A DNA stretch of 6,001 nt from an uncultured Prevotella sp. (GCA_900314365.1 OMVH01000243.1:1-6001), one strand, 5' to 3'. Numbered from the stretch's first letter, positions 1 to 6,001 are shown. The notes: generated by a model not told the origin, from the sequence alone. Translations and numbers: made by a program.

Positions 1-1082
1 GTCTGATGGTCAACGACAAAGCTACTGAGTCGCGCTTCGTTGCTGTTGGCTTTCAGATAGGCACGGAAAGCTTTAATGGAACCGTTGGCCCCTTGCTTGA
101 CTATGGTGTTGGCTTTCTTGGTACTAAAGAAGTAATCACCGGCCGCGATGTCTGACTTGTCCAATGTACCCACGAAACTGAAATCATTCCCAACTGTGGG
201 TTCTGTGGTAGTATTAGAGTTGATGGTTACATCATTGACAGTAAATTCCGATAATGCCCCCCCCGGATTAAAAAGCAAGTAAGGCTTCCCCGCCTCGATT
301 TGCGGAGTGGGAAGCGTGCTGAAGGAAGCATTTCCGTCTTCGGCAGCAGTCAGTGTAGCCACTTTGACTCCTTCGCCAAAAGTACTTTTCAGCTGACTAT
401 CGTTCATATCGAAGGGAAGGCAGATGGCATTCCACGAGCTGCCGACAAGCGGCCGATGCACCGTCACATCCAATCCCTCGGCAGCACTAAAGTCGTTGGT
501 GGCGCTCATATCGTCGGTGAGAGTGCGAGGCTCCGATGAAGATATTTCCTCGTAGAGAGAAGGAAAGAATTTATATTTGGTTTTCGCGCTATAGCATCGA
601 AAATATTCTCCATCAGATTTCAAATATCTTGATGCATTGGCTGTATTTTTGATTCCAATTGAAAATGTTCCGTCTTCAGCATTAGGTTCTATCGACCACA
701 CATCATCGGCACTGAAAGAATTTTTGCTGACGATGTCCGTCCCGCTAATTGGCTGTCCTAAGTACATATTATTTGAAGACTTTATGACAAATCCGCTTCC
801 ATAAGCAGTAAATGTAAAGGCATAAGTTTCCGCATCAACTTTAATGATGTCTCCCGATATATACTCGCTATTGTCATTGTCTATTCGGAAAGTGCCCAAT
901 GGCGCAGGTTTAATCTCTAATATGGCTTTAGCAACATATGTACTGTAATCGTTCCTGTAAACTATGAGGTACCGTTTGCCACTCGTGACTTTACTGACTT
1001 TTTTAAAGCTGACCAAATTGCCTGCTTGCCCGGCTAAGGGCAACAGGTAGAGGATTAGCAGAAGGTGCAAAATTTTCTTCAT
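1..1082 (-). CDS. Secreted Bacteroidetes protein of unknown function, N-terminal 360 residues (C-terminus off the left edge)
   Basis: The frame is open from an ATG at 1082-1080 to the window edge, giving 360 residues without a stop. Residues 1-20 form a signal peptide: MKK, a Leu/Ile-rich core, then LAGQA just before GNLVSF. There is no lipobox cysteine. Residues about 24-180 look like a beta-rich module with SGKRYLIVY (34-42), a 'YLGQ' strand (107-110) and SRYLKSDGEYFRCYSA (151-166). This pattern recalls trefoil-like repeats of Bacteroidetes exported proteins. Residues about 207-355 carry a second module often found near the C-terminus of Prevotella/Bacteroides secreted proteins: SSWNAICLPFDM (215-226), IEAGKPYLLF (262-271), FSFVGTL (301-307), IKAFRAYLK (336-344). 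Such proteins often end in a secretion-system sorting domain, which would lie outside the window. Codons in the first module look more AT-rich than in the second. The ORF and its exported nature are clear. Its function is not known to me, and no catalytic motif is visible. Confidence 0.85.
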   Translation of the reverse strand, partial: MKKILHLLLILYLLPLAGQAGNLVSFKKVSKVTSGKRYLIVYRNDYSTYVAKAILEIKPAPLGTFRIDNDNSEYISGDIIKVDAETYAFTFTAYGSGFVIKSSNNMYLGQPISGTDIVSKNSFSADDVWSIEPNAEDGTFSIGIKNTANASRYLKSDGEYFRCYSAKTKYKFFPSLYEEISSSEPRTLTDDMSATNDFSAAEGLDVTVHRPLVGSSWNAICLPFDMNDSQLKSTFGEGVKVATLTAAEDGNASFSTLPTPQIEAGKPYLLFNPGGALSEFTVNDVTINSNTTTEPTVGNDFSFVGTLDKSDIAAGDYFFSTKKANTIVKQGANGSIKAFRAYLKANSNEARLSSFVVDHQ

Positions 1083-1093
1083 TTTCCGATGGT

Positions 1094-1183
1094 TTAAGGT
1101 GCCGGCGCCATGAAGCGAGAGCATCGAGTCTTAGTTATTTTGCCGTTTGTGTCCTGCAACGTCACGAAGGCGTGGAGGTTCAT
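1094..1183 (-). CDS. Possible 29-codon upstream ORF / leader peptide ahead of the secreted-protein gene
   Basis: An ATG at 1183-1181 opens a 29-codon frame that begins MNLHAFVTLQDTNGK, ends RFMAPAP and stops with TAA at 1096-1094. Only 11 bases separate the stop from the ATG of the downstream gene. Codon choice is mixed but plausible (AAC CTC CAC GCC TTC GTG). The frame is free of stops back to 1250, but this ATG is the first start in it. The candidate -7 box at 1189-1196 would place the transcript start within a few bases of this ATG, so the mRNA would be leaderless or nearly so. It could be a translated leader coupled to the gene below, or simply untranslated 5' leader sequence. I do not recognise the peptide. 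Confidence 0.25.
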   Translation of the reverse strand: MNLHAFVTLQDTNGKITKTRCSRFMAPAP

Positions 1184-1188
1184 ATCGG

Positions 1189-1221
1189 CAAATTTACTAA
1201 ATATATACGAATCAAGGTAAA
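1189..1221 (-). promoter_or_regulatory. Candidate Bacteroidetes promoter for the secreted-protein gene
   Basis: Read on the minus strand, TAAATTTG at 1196-1189 is an exact match to the Bacteroidetes -7 consensus TAnnTTTG. A TTTA at 1221-1218 lies 21 bp further upstream and is a one-mismatch match to the -33 element TTTG. Transcription would start near 1182-1185, leaving about 100 nt before the ATG at 1082. The -33 half is weak, so the call rests mainly on the -7 box and its position. Confidence 0.5.
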
Positions 1222-1616
1222 GTAAAGACGGAAAAGTTGTAATATTTTTTTATGGCGTTATATATTTTATCCCCTGCACGCGCTTTCTTGTTTAGACTCC
1301 TGCGAAAAGCCAGGCACTAAAACACAGTAGTCAATCGGCTCTCGCCAGTAGGTTCTCAATGTAGGGCACACTCCTTCGTCCATTGTCCTTGTAGGCGTTC
1401 CGAGCAAGAACCATGAGGACATATGTGACTACTTTTCTCCGGGATGAATGAGCTTATTGAAGTGGACCCTCCGTAAAGTTAAAGAATAATCTTGTTTCAG
1501 CCAAGCGAAAAGCACATTTATTTTGAGAACAGGCTAAAGGTAATTCACATATAGTAATGAGTTTACCAAACTATCTGCCTCATCTATATACTCCAGGGTC
1601 AGATTTCTACCCTCAC
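1222..1616. other. Gene-poor intergenic stretch with one short coding-like fragment
   Basis: No convincing gene, tRNA-like fold or repeat family is visible here. The one notable item is on the minus strand. A frame open from 1453 to the TGA at 1333-1331 reads like real protein, including VVTYVLMVLARNAYKDNG and SVPYIENLLARAD. It has an internal ATG at 1414-1412 (27 codons). It has no promoter match, and a TAA closes it upstream at 1456-1454. It could be the tail of a decayed gene, for example an old transposase or integrase, or chance. A short AGGGT/ACCCT inverted repeat lies at about 1596-1615, next to the amt terminator. The region AT content is uneven: 1191-1275 is very AT-rich and 1300-1480 is less so. 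Confidence 0.3.
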
Positions 1617-1648
1617 TATAAAAAAGGGATACCCACGTGGGTATCCCT
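1617..1648 (-). terminator. Intrinsic terminator of the glnK-amt operon
   Basis: Positions 1625-1648 are a perfect 24-bp palindrome: AGGGATACCC, central ACGT, then GGGTATCCCT. As RNA it folds into a 10-bp GC-containing stem with a 4-nt loop. On the minus strand it is followed at once by a run of T (1625-1620), the layout of a Rho-independent terminator. It begins 49 bases after the amt stop codon. The plus strand has no T-run after the hairpin, so it should act on minus-strand transcripts only. Confidence 0.9.
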
Positions 1649-1697
1649 CGCCGAATGATGCCAGTTTGTTCTCCATACTGACTAAAGGTAACAAAGA

Positions 1698-2963
1698 TTA
1701 GTTATAACAGCTTTCACCATGTTCGTAGATGTCGAGACCCTCTTCCTCAATACGCTCATCGACACGCAGCCCGACGATACGATTAAGCAATCCGAAGAGC
1801 ACAAGGCCTGTCAGCAAAGTCCAGCCGTCGATGCAGAGTATTCCGAAGAGCTGAGCTCCGAGCTGGTTGAAGCCATGACCGTAGAGTGCGCCGCTGCCTA
1901 AGGAGAACAGCCCCACGAGAAGGGTGCCGAGGATACCGCAGACTCCATGTACAGAGCTGGCTCCAACAGGGTCGTCAACATGTAGTTTCATATCGATGAA
2001 CTCAATACTGAAAGGCAACACCAGTCCACAGACGGCACCGATGACGACTGCTCCCGCCGGAGATACGAGGTCGCAGCCGGCAGTAATGCCCACCAAGCCC
2101 GCCAGGATACCGTTGAGAGTCAGCGAGAACGAAGGCTTGCCATACTTCAGCCAGGTCGTGGCCATGGTGACTATCCCGCCGGAAGCCGCAGCCAAATTGG
2201 TGGTGAGAAACACGTGGGAGATGGCCATCCGGTTAGTTTCACCACTGGCAGCCAACTGAGAGCCGGGATTGAAACCGAACCAGCCAAACCAAAGGATGAA
2301 CACGCCCAAGGCTGCTGCCGTTAAATCGTGACCGGGGATGGCGTTGCTCCGACCGTCCTTGCGATACTTTCCGTGGCGCGGTCCAAGTATTACAGCACCG
2401 ATAAAAGCCAGTGTGCCACCTACGGAATGCACAACGGCAGAGCCCGCAAAATCGTGAAATGCAGTCCCGAACGTACGCATCATGAAACCATCGGGGGCTG
2501 CATTCCCCAGCCAGCCGCCACCCCATGTCCAATGGCCTTCCACAGGATATATAAGCAAAGAAATGAAAATACTGTACATGCAGTAGGTTGAGAACTTGGT
2601 GCGCTCGGCCATAGCACCCGACACGATGGTGGCACTCGTGGCGCAGAACACCGTCTCGAACATCAAGAAACCCTCGGTAGGCAGACCGTTGGAATTGTGA
2701 TAGAAACTCAAGTCGCCAAAATTGGGCATGCCCACAAAGCCTTCTCCACCGGAACCAAACATCATTCCGAAGCCGACAAACCAAAAGAGAAGGGAGCCTA
2801 TGAGAAAGTCAACGAAATTCTTGAAGAGTATGTTAACCGTATTCTTACTGCGCGTGAAACCTGCCTCGCAGAAGGCAAAGCCCGGTTGCATGAAAAACAC
2901 TAACATGGCTGCGAGAAGCATCCATACGGTATCAACAGATATACTTAAATCATGAATGGTCAT
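1698..2963 (-). CDS. amt: Ammonium transporter (Amt/AmtB family channel)
   Basis: This 421-residue inner-membrane protein conducts ammonium/ammonia and works as a trimer. About eleven hydrophobic segments are visible, and the length is normal for bacterial Amt. Family hallmarks are FCEAGFTRSKN (31-41), GAMAERTKF (116-124), HWTWGGGWL (144-152, with the pore-entrance Trp at 147), DFAGSAVVH (171-179), WFGWFGFNPGSQ (225-236) and DDPVGASSVHG (330-340). The twin pore histidines are H179 and H339, and the structural Asp is D171. The cytoplasmic tail VDERIEEEGLDIYEHGE (401-417) is the conserved element that interacts with P-II. No cleavable signal peptide is obvious, since the first membrane segment begins by residue 13. 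The ATG at 2963 is the natural start and has no Shine-Dalgarno sequence, as is usual in Bacteroidetes. The gene lies 65 bases downstream of the P-II gene on the same strand, with no promoter match between them, and is closed by a strong terminator. The family assignment is firm. Confidence 0.97.
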   Translation of the reverse strand: MTIHDLSISVDTVWMLLAAMLVFFMQPGFAFCEAGFTRSKNTVNILFKNFVDFLIGSLLFWFVGFGMMFGSGGEGFVGMPNFGDLSFYHNSNGLPTEGFLMFETVFCATSATIVSGAMAERTKFSTYCMYSIFISLLIYPVEGHWTWGGGWLGNAAPDGFMMRTFGTAFHDFAGSAVVHSVGGTLAFIGAVILGPRHGKYRKDGRSNAIPGHDLTAAALGVFILWFGWFGFNPGSQLAASGETNRMAISHVFLTTNLAAASGGIVTMATTWLKYGKPSFSLTLNGILAGLVGITAGCDLVSPAGAVVIGAVCGLVLPFSIEFIDMKLHVDDPVGASSVHGVCGILGTLLVGLFSLGSGALYGHGFNQLGAQLFGILCIDGWTLLTGLVLFGLLNRIVGLRVDERIEEEGLDIYEHGESCYN

Positions 2964-3028
2964 AGACGAAGAAATTAAATGATGGTGATTGTTCTTATTT
3001 GAATGGGGGAAGCCTCAGCGCCGGCCTA

Positions 3029-3385
3029 CTATTCTTCCTGCTCGGCATTGTAGAGAGCGATATCACCTCGCTCACCCGTTCTAATTCTCACGGTGTCCTC
3101 TACGGGAATAATGAAGATTCTGCCATCGCCTATCTCTCCCGTACGGGCAGCCTCAGCAACGGCCTTCACCGTCTTCTCCACATTCTTGTCGCGCACCACG
3201 ATGTTGAGCAGCATGCGCTCAATACTGCTCGTGTCGTACATCACGCCACGATAAATCCTGGCTTGCCGCATCTTTCCCTCTCCACGTACCTCGTAGTAGG
3301 AAAACCACTCTATTCCGGCAGCCAACAGTGCCTCCTTCACTTCTTCGAACTTTGTCTTCCTGATAATTGCCTCAATCTTCTTCAT
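3029..3385 (-). CDS. glnK: P-II family nitrogen regulatory protein (GlnK type)
   Basis: This 118-residue small trimeric signal protein senses ATP/ADP and 2-oxoglutarate and is expected to gate the neighbouring ammonium channel. It begins MKKIEAIIRKTKFEEVKEAL like classic P-II and carries the C-terminal P-II signature TGEIGDGRIFIIPV (82-95), followed by the basic R100/R102 region and RTGERGDIAL (102-111). The T-loop region (about 33-55) differs from E. coli GlnB. By eye it is one residue shorter, keeps a tyrosine in RGVMY (Y50, equivalent to the uridylylated Tyr51), and has Met39 where GlnB has the Mg/2-oxoglutarate ligand Gln39. I believe related T-loops occur in other Bacteroidetes Amt-linked P-II proteins, so this is probably a lineage trait. 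The gene is promoter-proximal in a two-gene unit with amt, the usual arrangement for glnK. The symbol is assigned by context, and glnB would be the alternative name. Confidence 0.95.
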   Translation of the reverse strand: MKKIEAIIRKTKFEEVKEALLAAGIEWFSYYEVRGEGKMRQARIYRGVMYDTSSIERMLLNIVVRDKNVEKTVKAVAEAARTGEIGDGRIFIIPVEDTVRIRTGERGDIALYNAEQEE

Positions 3386-3444
3386 AACTTACAATAATAA
3401 ATCCACAAAAGACACAACAATGTCATTCTGAAATTAATACGACG

Positions 3445-3475
3445 CAAAGTTAATCATTATGTCAAGTAAAAGCAA
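3445..3475 (-). promoter_or_regulatory. Promoter of the glnK-amt operon
   Basis: On the minus strand, TAACTTTG at 3452-3445 matches the Bacteroidetes -7 consensus TAnnTTTG exactly. A TTG at 3475-3473 sits 20 bp upstream, inside the usual 19-21 bp window for the -33 element. Transcription should begin near 3438-3441, giving a leader of about 55 nt before the glnK ATG. I see no sigma-54 (GG-N10-GC) promoter, so this operon appears to use the housekeeping sigma factor with another regulator for nitrogen control. Confidence 0.65.
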
Positions 3476-3487
3476 CACATCAATTGC

Positions 3488-3503
3488 ATTTTGTCTACAA
3501 AAT
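3488..3503. promoter_or_regulatory. Inverted repeat upstream of the glnK promoter, possible regulator site
   Basis: ATTTTGT-CT-ACAAAAT is a perfect inverted repeat with 7-bp arms and a 2-bp centre. It lies just upstream of the glnK -33 element, centred about 55 bases from the predicted transcript start. That is a common position for an activator dimer. The arms are AT-rich, so chance is possible. The regulator is unknown. Confidence 0.3.
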
Positions 3504-3549
3504 CAAGGACACATTACGTTTATTAATCTAATCAACGACAAATACAAAC

Positions 3550-3586
3550 ATTTGTTAAGCATTTTCAGGCAGAATACTTAACAAAT
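3550..3586. repeat. Perfect 10-bp inverted repeat in the divergent intergenic region
   Basis: ATTTGTTAAG (3550-3559) and its exact reverse complement CTTAACAAAT (3577-3586) are separated by 17 bases. It sits between the two divergent promoters, 39 bp before the plus-strand -33 element and 74 bp beyond the minus-strand one. It could be a two-site operator for a dimeric regulator, with half-sites 27 bp apart centre to centre. It could also form an RNA hairpin, and CATTTTTT follows it on the plus strand. However, no upstream plus-strand gene is present for it to terminate, so the operator reading is favoured. Confidence 0.4.
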
Positions 3587-3625
3587 CATTTTTTAACGCA
3601 AAAACTAAAATAGTCTCGACATTGC

Positions 3626-3656
3626 TTGCTTTAAAAAGGAATAATATCTAAATTTG
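3626..3656 (+). promoter_or_regulatory. Promoter of the alpha-2-macroglobulin-like gene
   Basis: TAAATTTG at 3649-3656 matches the -7 consensus TAnnTTTG exactly. TTG at 3626-3628 lies 20 bp upstream as the -33 element, the same spacing as in the divergent glnK promoter. Transcription should start near 3661-3664, leaving a short leader of about 25 nt before the ATG at 3688. No Shine-Dalgarno sequence is present in that leader. Confidence 0.65.
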
Positions 3657-3687
3657 CAGTTGTAACCATTGATTGCTCATAACAACT

Positions 3688-6001
3688 ATGAAACCCTTAG
3701 CCATCCTGCTATTGTGCCTCTTGCCTGCCTTCCTGCCTGCAAGCGCACAAAAAACTTACCAGCAACTATGGAGCGAAGTCTATCGACAGGCCCGCACCGA
3801 CAAGCCTCGCGCGGAGATAGCCTTACTCGAAGGTATCAGCCAAAAAGCACAGACTGAGATGAACTATGGGCAACTGCTCAGTGCCGACCTGCTCAGACTC
3901 TCCCTCATCAGGACTACCTTCGGCACAGACTCGCTCGAAGAGGCAAAGAAGGTCCTTGAACGGAAGAAGAGGGCTCTTAAATCCACCCAGCCTGCCTTGG
4001 CCGCCATCTACGCCTGCGCCTTAGGACAAGCTGACGAGGCTCTTGCCAACCCAACAATGCTGGCGCATACACCGACAAGCGATTTCAAGCCTCTGTTCCG
4101 TCCGGGCAACGATGTGTTTGCCAATGACCTGCTAAGCTGCATCGCATGGACTTCAGGCAAATATAATGTGGCACACGACTACTACGACAAGACGGGCAAC
4201 AGGCCAGCAGCTCTGGTTACGGCTCTTTGGATGACACCGCAGGGTGGCAGACGGCGGTATACCGAATGGCTCGACTCACTGAATACGCGCTACAGCGACC
4301 TGGAAGAGAGCTTGCTCGTCACAGCTCTCAAGGCGGCCGACTGTCCCGACTCAACAGCTATCATCCTGGTTGACAGTGCAATGGCTAAATGGCCCGGAAG
4401 TCGATACTGCAATGCTCTGCGCAACATCAAGGCAAAAGCCGGACGCTCCAAGGCCAGCATCACGCTCAAACAGAAGCAAGTCCATTCAAAATCGCCCACG
4501 TGGCTCTACCTCGAAACGAAAAATCTAAAGTCAATCGACCTGGCTGTCTACCGCAAGGAAGGCACGAAGCTTGCCACACGACCGATATGGAAGGTCACAA
4601 AGCAACTCACCGTAAAGCAAGCTTGGGAGACGGTCAACGACAGCTTGCAACTTCCCTCCCTACCCTATGGCCACTATGTGGCGAAAGCACAAAGCAAGGG
4701 GTCCACAATGAAGCCCATGAGCATCGACTTCATCGTGAGCGACTTGAACGTCATGCTGAGTCCGAAATCGGAGAAAGAGCTTTGGGCGCGCGTAGTTGAC
4801 ACCAACACCGGAAAGGCGCTGCCCAATGCAAAGATTGAAGTCGGAACCGAAGGTGACAGCACGGAAGAGGAGGATGACGTCGAGGTGGCCGACGACGGTA
4901 CCGACGAAACCGGCGAAACGGCTGTCGATGTTGCAGTGGCCGACGATGAAGAAGAAGCTGTGGACACAGTAGCATCCGCAACTCAAAACCTCACAGTCAT
5001 CACCAACGGCAGCGGTGAAGCCGTAATCCCTTATACGGGTGGCAGTCTGTGGCTTCGCCCCACTCTCGGCTCCGACCATTGGCAAGAGTCAGCCCCAGTC
5101 TACTTGGAAGACGGAGAGGCGCAACGGATACGCTTCTACCAAATAACCTGCAACGTATTCACTGACCGTGCTCTCTATCGTCCCGGCGACACGGTGCGCG
5201 TAGCTCTCGTGGCCTACATCCGCCAACCGGGGCAGCAACGTAAAGCTTTGTCTGACATACCGCTACAGCTGAAGTTCACCAGCAACGACGAAGAGTGGAG
5301 CGACAGCATCAAGGTGCACACCGACGATTTCGGAACTGCCCACACACAATTCGCTCTCGGAAAGAAATGGCATACTGGAAACATCTATACCATACAAGCC
5401 TGGACGCAGTGGAAAGAAACCGGTGCACTACGGCAGCTTGAAACTCTCCTCGGACACAGTATAACCAAGCCGACGGACGACTATCTCACCATCAGCAACT
5501 GGCCTTCGTTCAGCATTGAAGAATATAAGTTAGGCAGCCTGCAAGTGAAACTTCGCGTAAAGGAGCCTCACTATGAGCCAGGTGACACGGTGACCGTCAT
5601 CGGAAGGGCCTCCTCACTCAGCGGTACGCCCGTGGCTCTGGCTCAGGTGAGAAGCCATCTCAACGACTACAACAGGTATTGGAGGGCCTACCCGGAAACG
5701 AAAGCTGAAAAGCCTGACACCCTGCTCACCACCGACAGCAACGGTGAGTTCACCGACCGGATTGTCATTCCGAAACTGCACCCTAAGCAGGAAGGCATCT
5801 ACAACCTCTATAAACAGTACACCGTCACTGCACCCGACGGCCAGCAAAGCGATGTCAACATCACTCTGCGCTACAGCAACAAGAACTACTATCTCCGGAG
5901 CGAACTCGGTATCCACACTACCGACGGCTACCTGCGCGACTCTACGCTCACCCTCACCTGCGCCCTCACTGATGCCCAGTACAACAAACGGGAAGGAGAG
6001 G
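3688..6001 (+). CDS. Alpha-2-macroglobulin family protein, N-terminal 771 residues (C-terminus off the right edge)
   Basis: The frame is open from an ATG at 3688 to the window edge. Residues 1-20 are a signal peptide (MKPLAILLLCLLP, cleavage likely after ASA before Q21). Cys10 lies inside the hydrophobic core and not in a lipobox, so a soluble periplasmic or exported protein is favoured. Residues 21 to about 250 are largely helical and Ala/Leu-rich. From about 257 a chain of macroglobulin-type beta domains begins: one at 257-351; one from 353 with LWARVVDTNTGKALPNAKI (365-383), interrupted by an acidic insert at 388-427; one with FTDRALYRPGDTVRV (491-505); and one starting FSIEEYK (608-614) and containing YEPGDTVTVIGRAS (629-642). 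The FTDRxxYRPGDTV and EEYK motifs are typical of bacterial alpha-2-macroglobulins, which are thought to trap host or rival proteases. Full-length relatives are usually well over 1,500 residues. The bait region, any CxEQ thioester and the receptor-like end lie outside the window, so protease-trapping ability cannot be judged. No penicillin-binding-protein gene is adjacent upstream. Confidence 0.9.
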   Translation, partial: MKPLAILLLCLLPAFLPASAQKTYQQLWSEVYRQARTDKPRAEIALLEGISQKAQTEMNYGQLLSADLLRLSLIRTTFGTDSLEEAKKVLERKKRALKSTQPALAAIYACALGQADEALANPTMLAHTPTSDFKPLFRPGNDVFANDLLSCIAWTSGKYNVAHDYYDKTGNRPAALVTALWMTPQGGRRRYTEWLDSLNTRYSDLEESLLVTALKAADCPDSTAIILVDSAMAKWPGSRYCNALRNIKAKAGRSKASITLKQKQVHSKSPTWLYLETKNLKSIDLAVYRKEGTKLATRPIWKVTKQLTVKQAWETVNDSLQLPSLPYGHYVAKAQSKGSTMKPMSIDFIVSDLNVMLSPKSEKELWARVVDTNTGKALPNAKIEVGTEGDSTEEEDDVEVADDGTDETGETAVDVAVADDEEEAVDTVASATQNLTVITNGSGEAVIPYTGGSLWLRPTLGSDHWQESAPVYLEDGEAQRIRFYQITCNVFTDRALYRPGDTVRVALVAYIRQPGQQRKALSDIPLQLKFTSNDEEWSDSIKVHTDDFGTAHTQFALGKKWHTGNIYTIQAWTQWKETGALRQLETLLGHSITKPTDDYLTISNWPSFSIEEYKLGSLQVKLRVKEPHYEPGDTVTVIGRASSLSGTPVALAQVRSHLNDYNRYWRAYPETKAEKPDTLLTTDSNGEFTDRIVIPKLHPKQEGIYNLYKQYTVTAPDGQQSDVNITLRYSNKNYYLRSELGIHTTDGYLRDSTLTLTCALTDAQYNKREGE

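Noticed and set aside
300..539. A 79-codon plus-strand ORF
   Set aside because: It is antisense to the secreted-protein gene, whose frame shows conserved motifs across this segment.
1326..1433. AGTAGTCA (1326-1333) and TGACTACT (1426-1433) inverted 8-mers as possible insertion-element ends
   Set aside because: Eight-base matches about 90 bp apart are expected by chance, and there is no flanking target duplication or transposase.
2239..2784. A 181-codon minus-strand ORF overlapping amt
   Set aside because: It lies in another frame wholly inside the firmly identified ammonium transporter, is rich in Arg, Cys and Trp, and has no family features. It is a shadow ORF.
2999..3397. A 132-codon plus-strand ORF opposite glnK
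   Set aside because: It is antisense to an unmistakable P-II gene, with no recognisable features and no promoter match.
3577..3596. Plus-strand terminator formed by the 3550-3586 repeat followed by T-rich sequence
   Set aside because: No plus-strand gene ends upstream of it, the stem is AT-rich with a 17-nt loop, and the T-run is offset from the stem.
3386..3687. Sigma-54 promoter or NtrC sites for the ammonium operon
   Set aside because: No GG-N10-GC pair with the right context was found, while a good TTG/TAnnTTTG promoter is present.
4660..5085. Minus-strand ORFs rich in Ser, Val and Arg opposite the alpha-2-macroglobulin-like gene
   Set aside because: They arise from reading the Asp/Glu-rich coding stretch on its opposite strand, which yields Ser/Val/Phe repeats. 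The plus-strand frame has clear domain motifs.

Overview
The window looks like chromosomal DNA of a Bacteroidales bacterium, probably Prevotella or Bacteroides. The signs are promoters of the Bacteroidetes type (TAnnTTTG at -7 with TTG or a related element about 20 bp upstream), no recognisable Shine-Dalgarno sequences, a P-II/Amt pair of Bacteroidetes type, a secreted protein with the 'WNxICLPFDM ... GKPYLL ... AFRAYLK' module common in that group, and a stand-alone alpha-2-macroglobulin-like protein. The genus is an inference.

Layout: (1) 1-1082, minus strand: a secreted protein of unknown function, cut by the left edge so that its C-terminus is missing. A candidate -7 box and a 29-codon upstream ORF precede it. 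(2) About 1250-1616: a gene-poor stretch with one short coding-like fragment on the minus strand and nothing else I can name. (3) 1617-3475, minus strand: a two-gene ammonium operon. A promoter at 3445-3475 drives a P-II signal protein (glnK type), then the ammonium channel amt, and a strong intrinsic terminator built on a perfect 24-bp palindrome closes the unit. (4) 3386-3687: an AT-rich divergent intergenic region with a promoter on each strand, both with a 20-bp spacer, and two perfect inverted repeats that could be operators. (5) 3688-6001, plus strand: a large periplasmic alpha-2-macroglobulin family protein, of which the first 771 residues are visible and the C-terminal part runs off the right edge.

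Working together: P-II and Amt form the classic nitrogen-sensing and ammonium-uptake pair, with P-II expected to dock on the cytoplasmic face of the Amt trimer and gate it. The alpha-2-macroglobulin-like protein is probably an envelope protein that traps or restrains proteases. It shares only the intergenic region with the ammonium operon, and no functional link is evident. I saw no mobile element, CRISPR array, tRNA or rRNA. No strong case for a wholly new system emerges. The most useful leads are the upstream ORF at 1094-1183, the inverted repeats at 3488-3503 and 3550-3586, the variant T-loop of the P-II protein, and the acidic insert in the alpha-2-macroglobulin-like protein.
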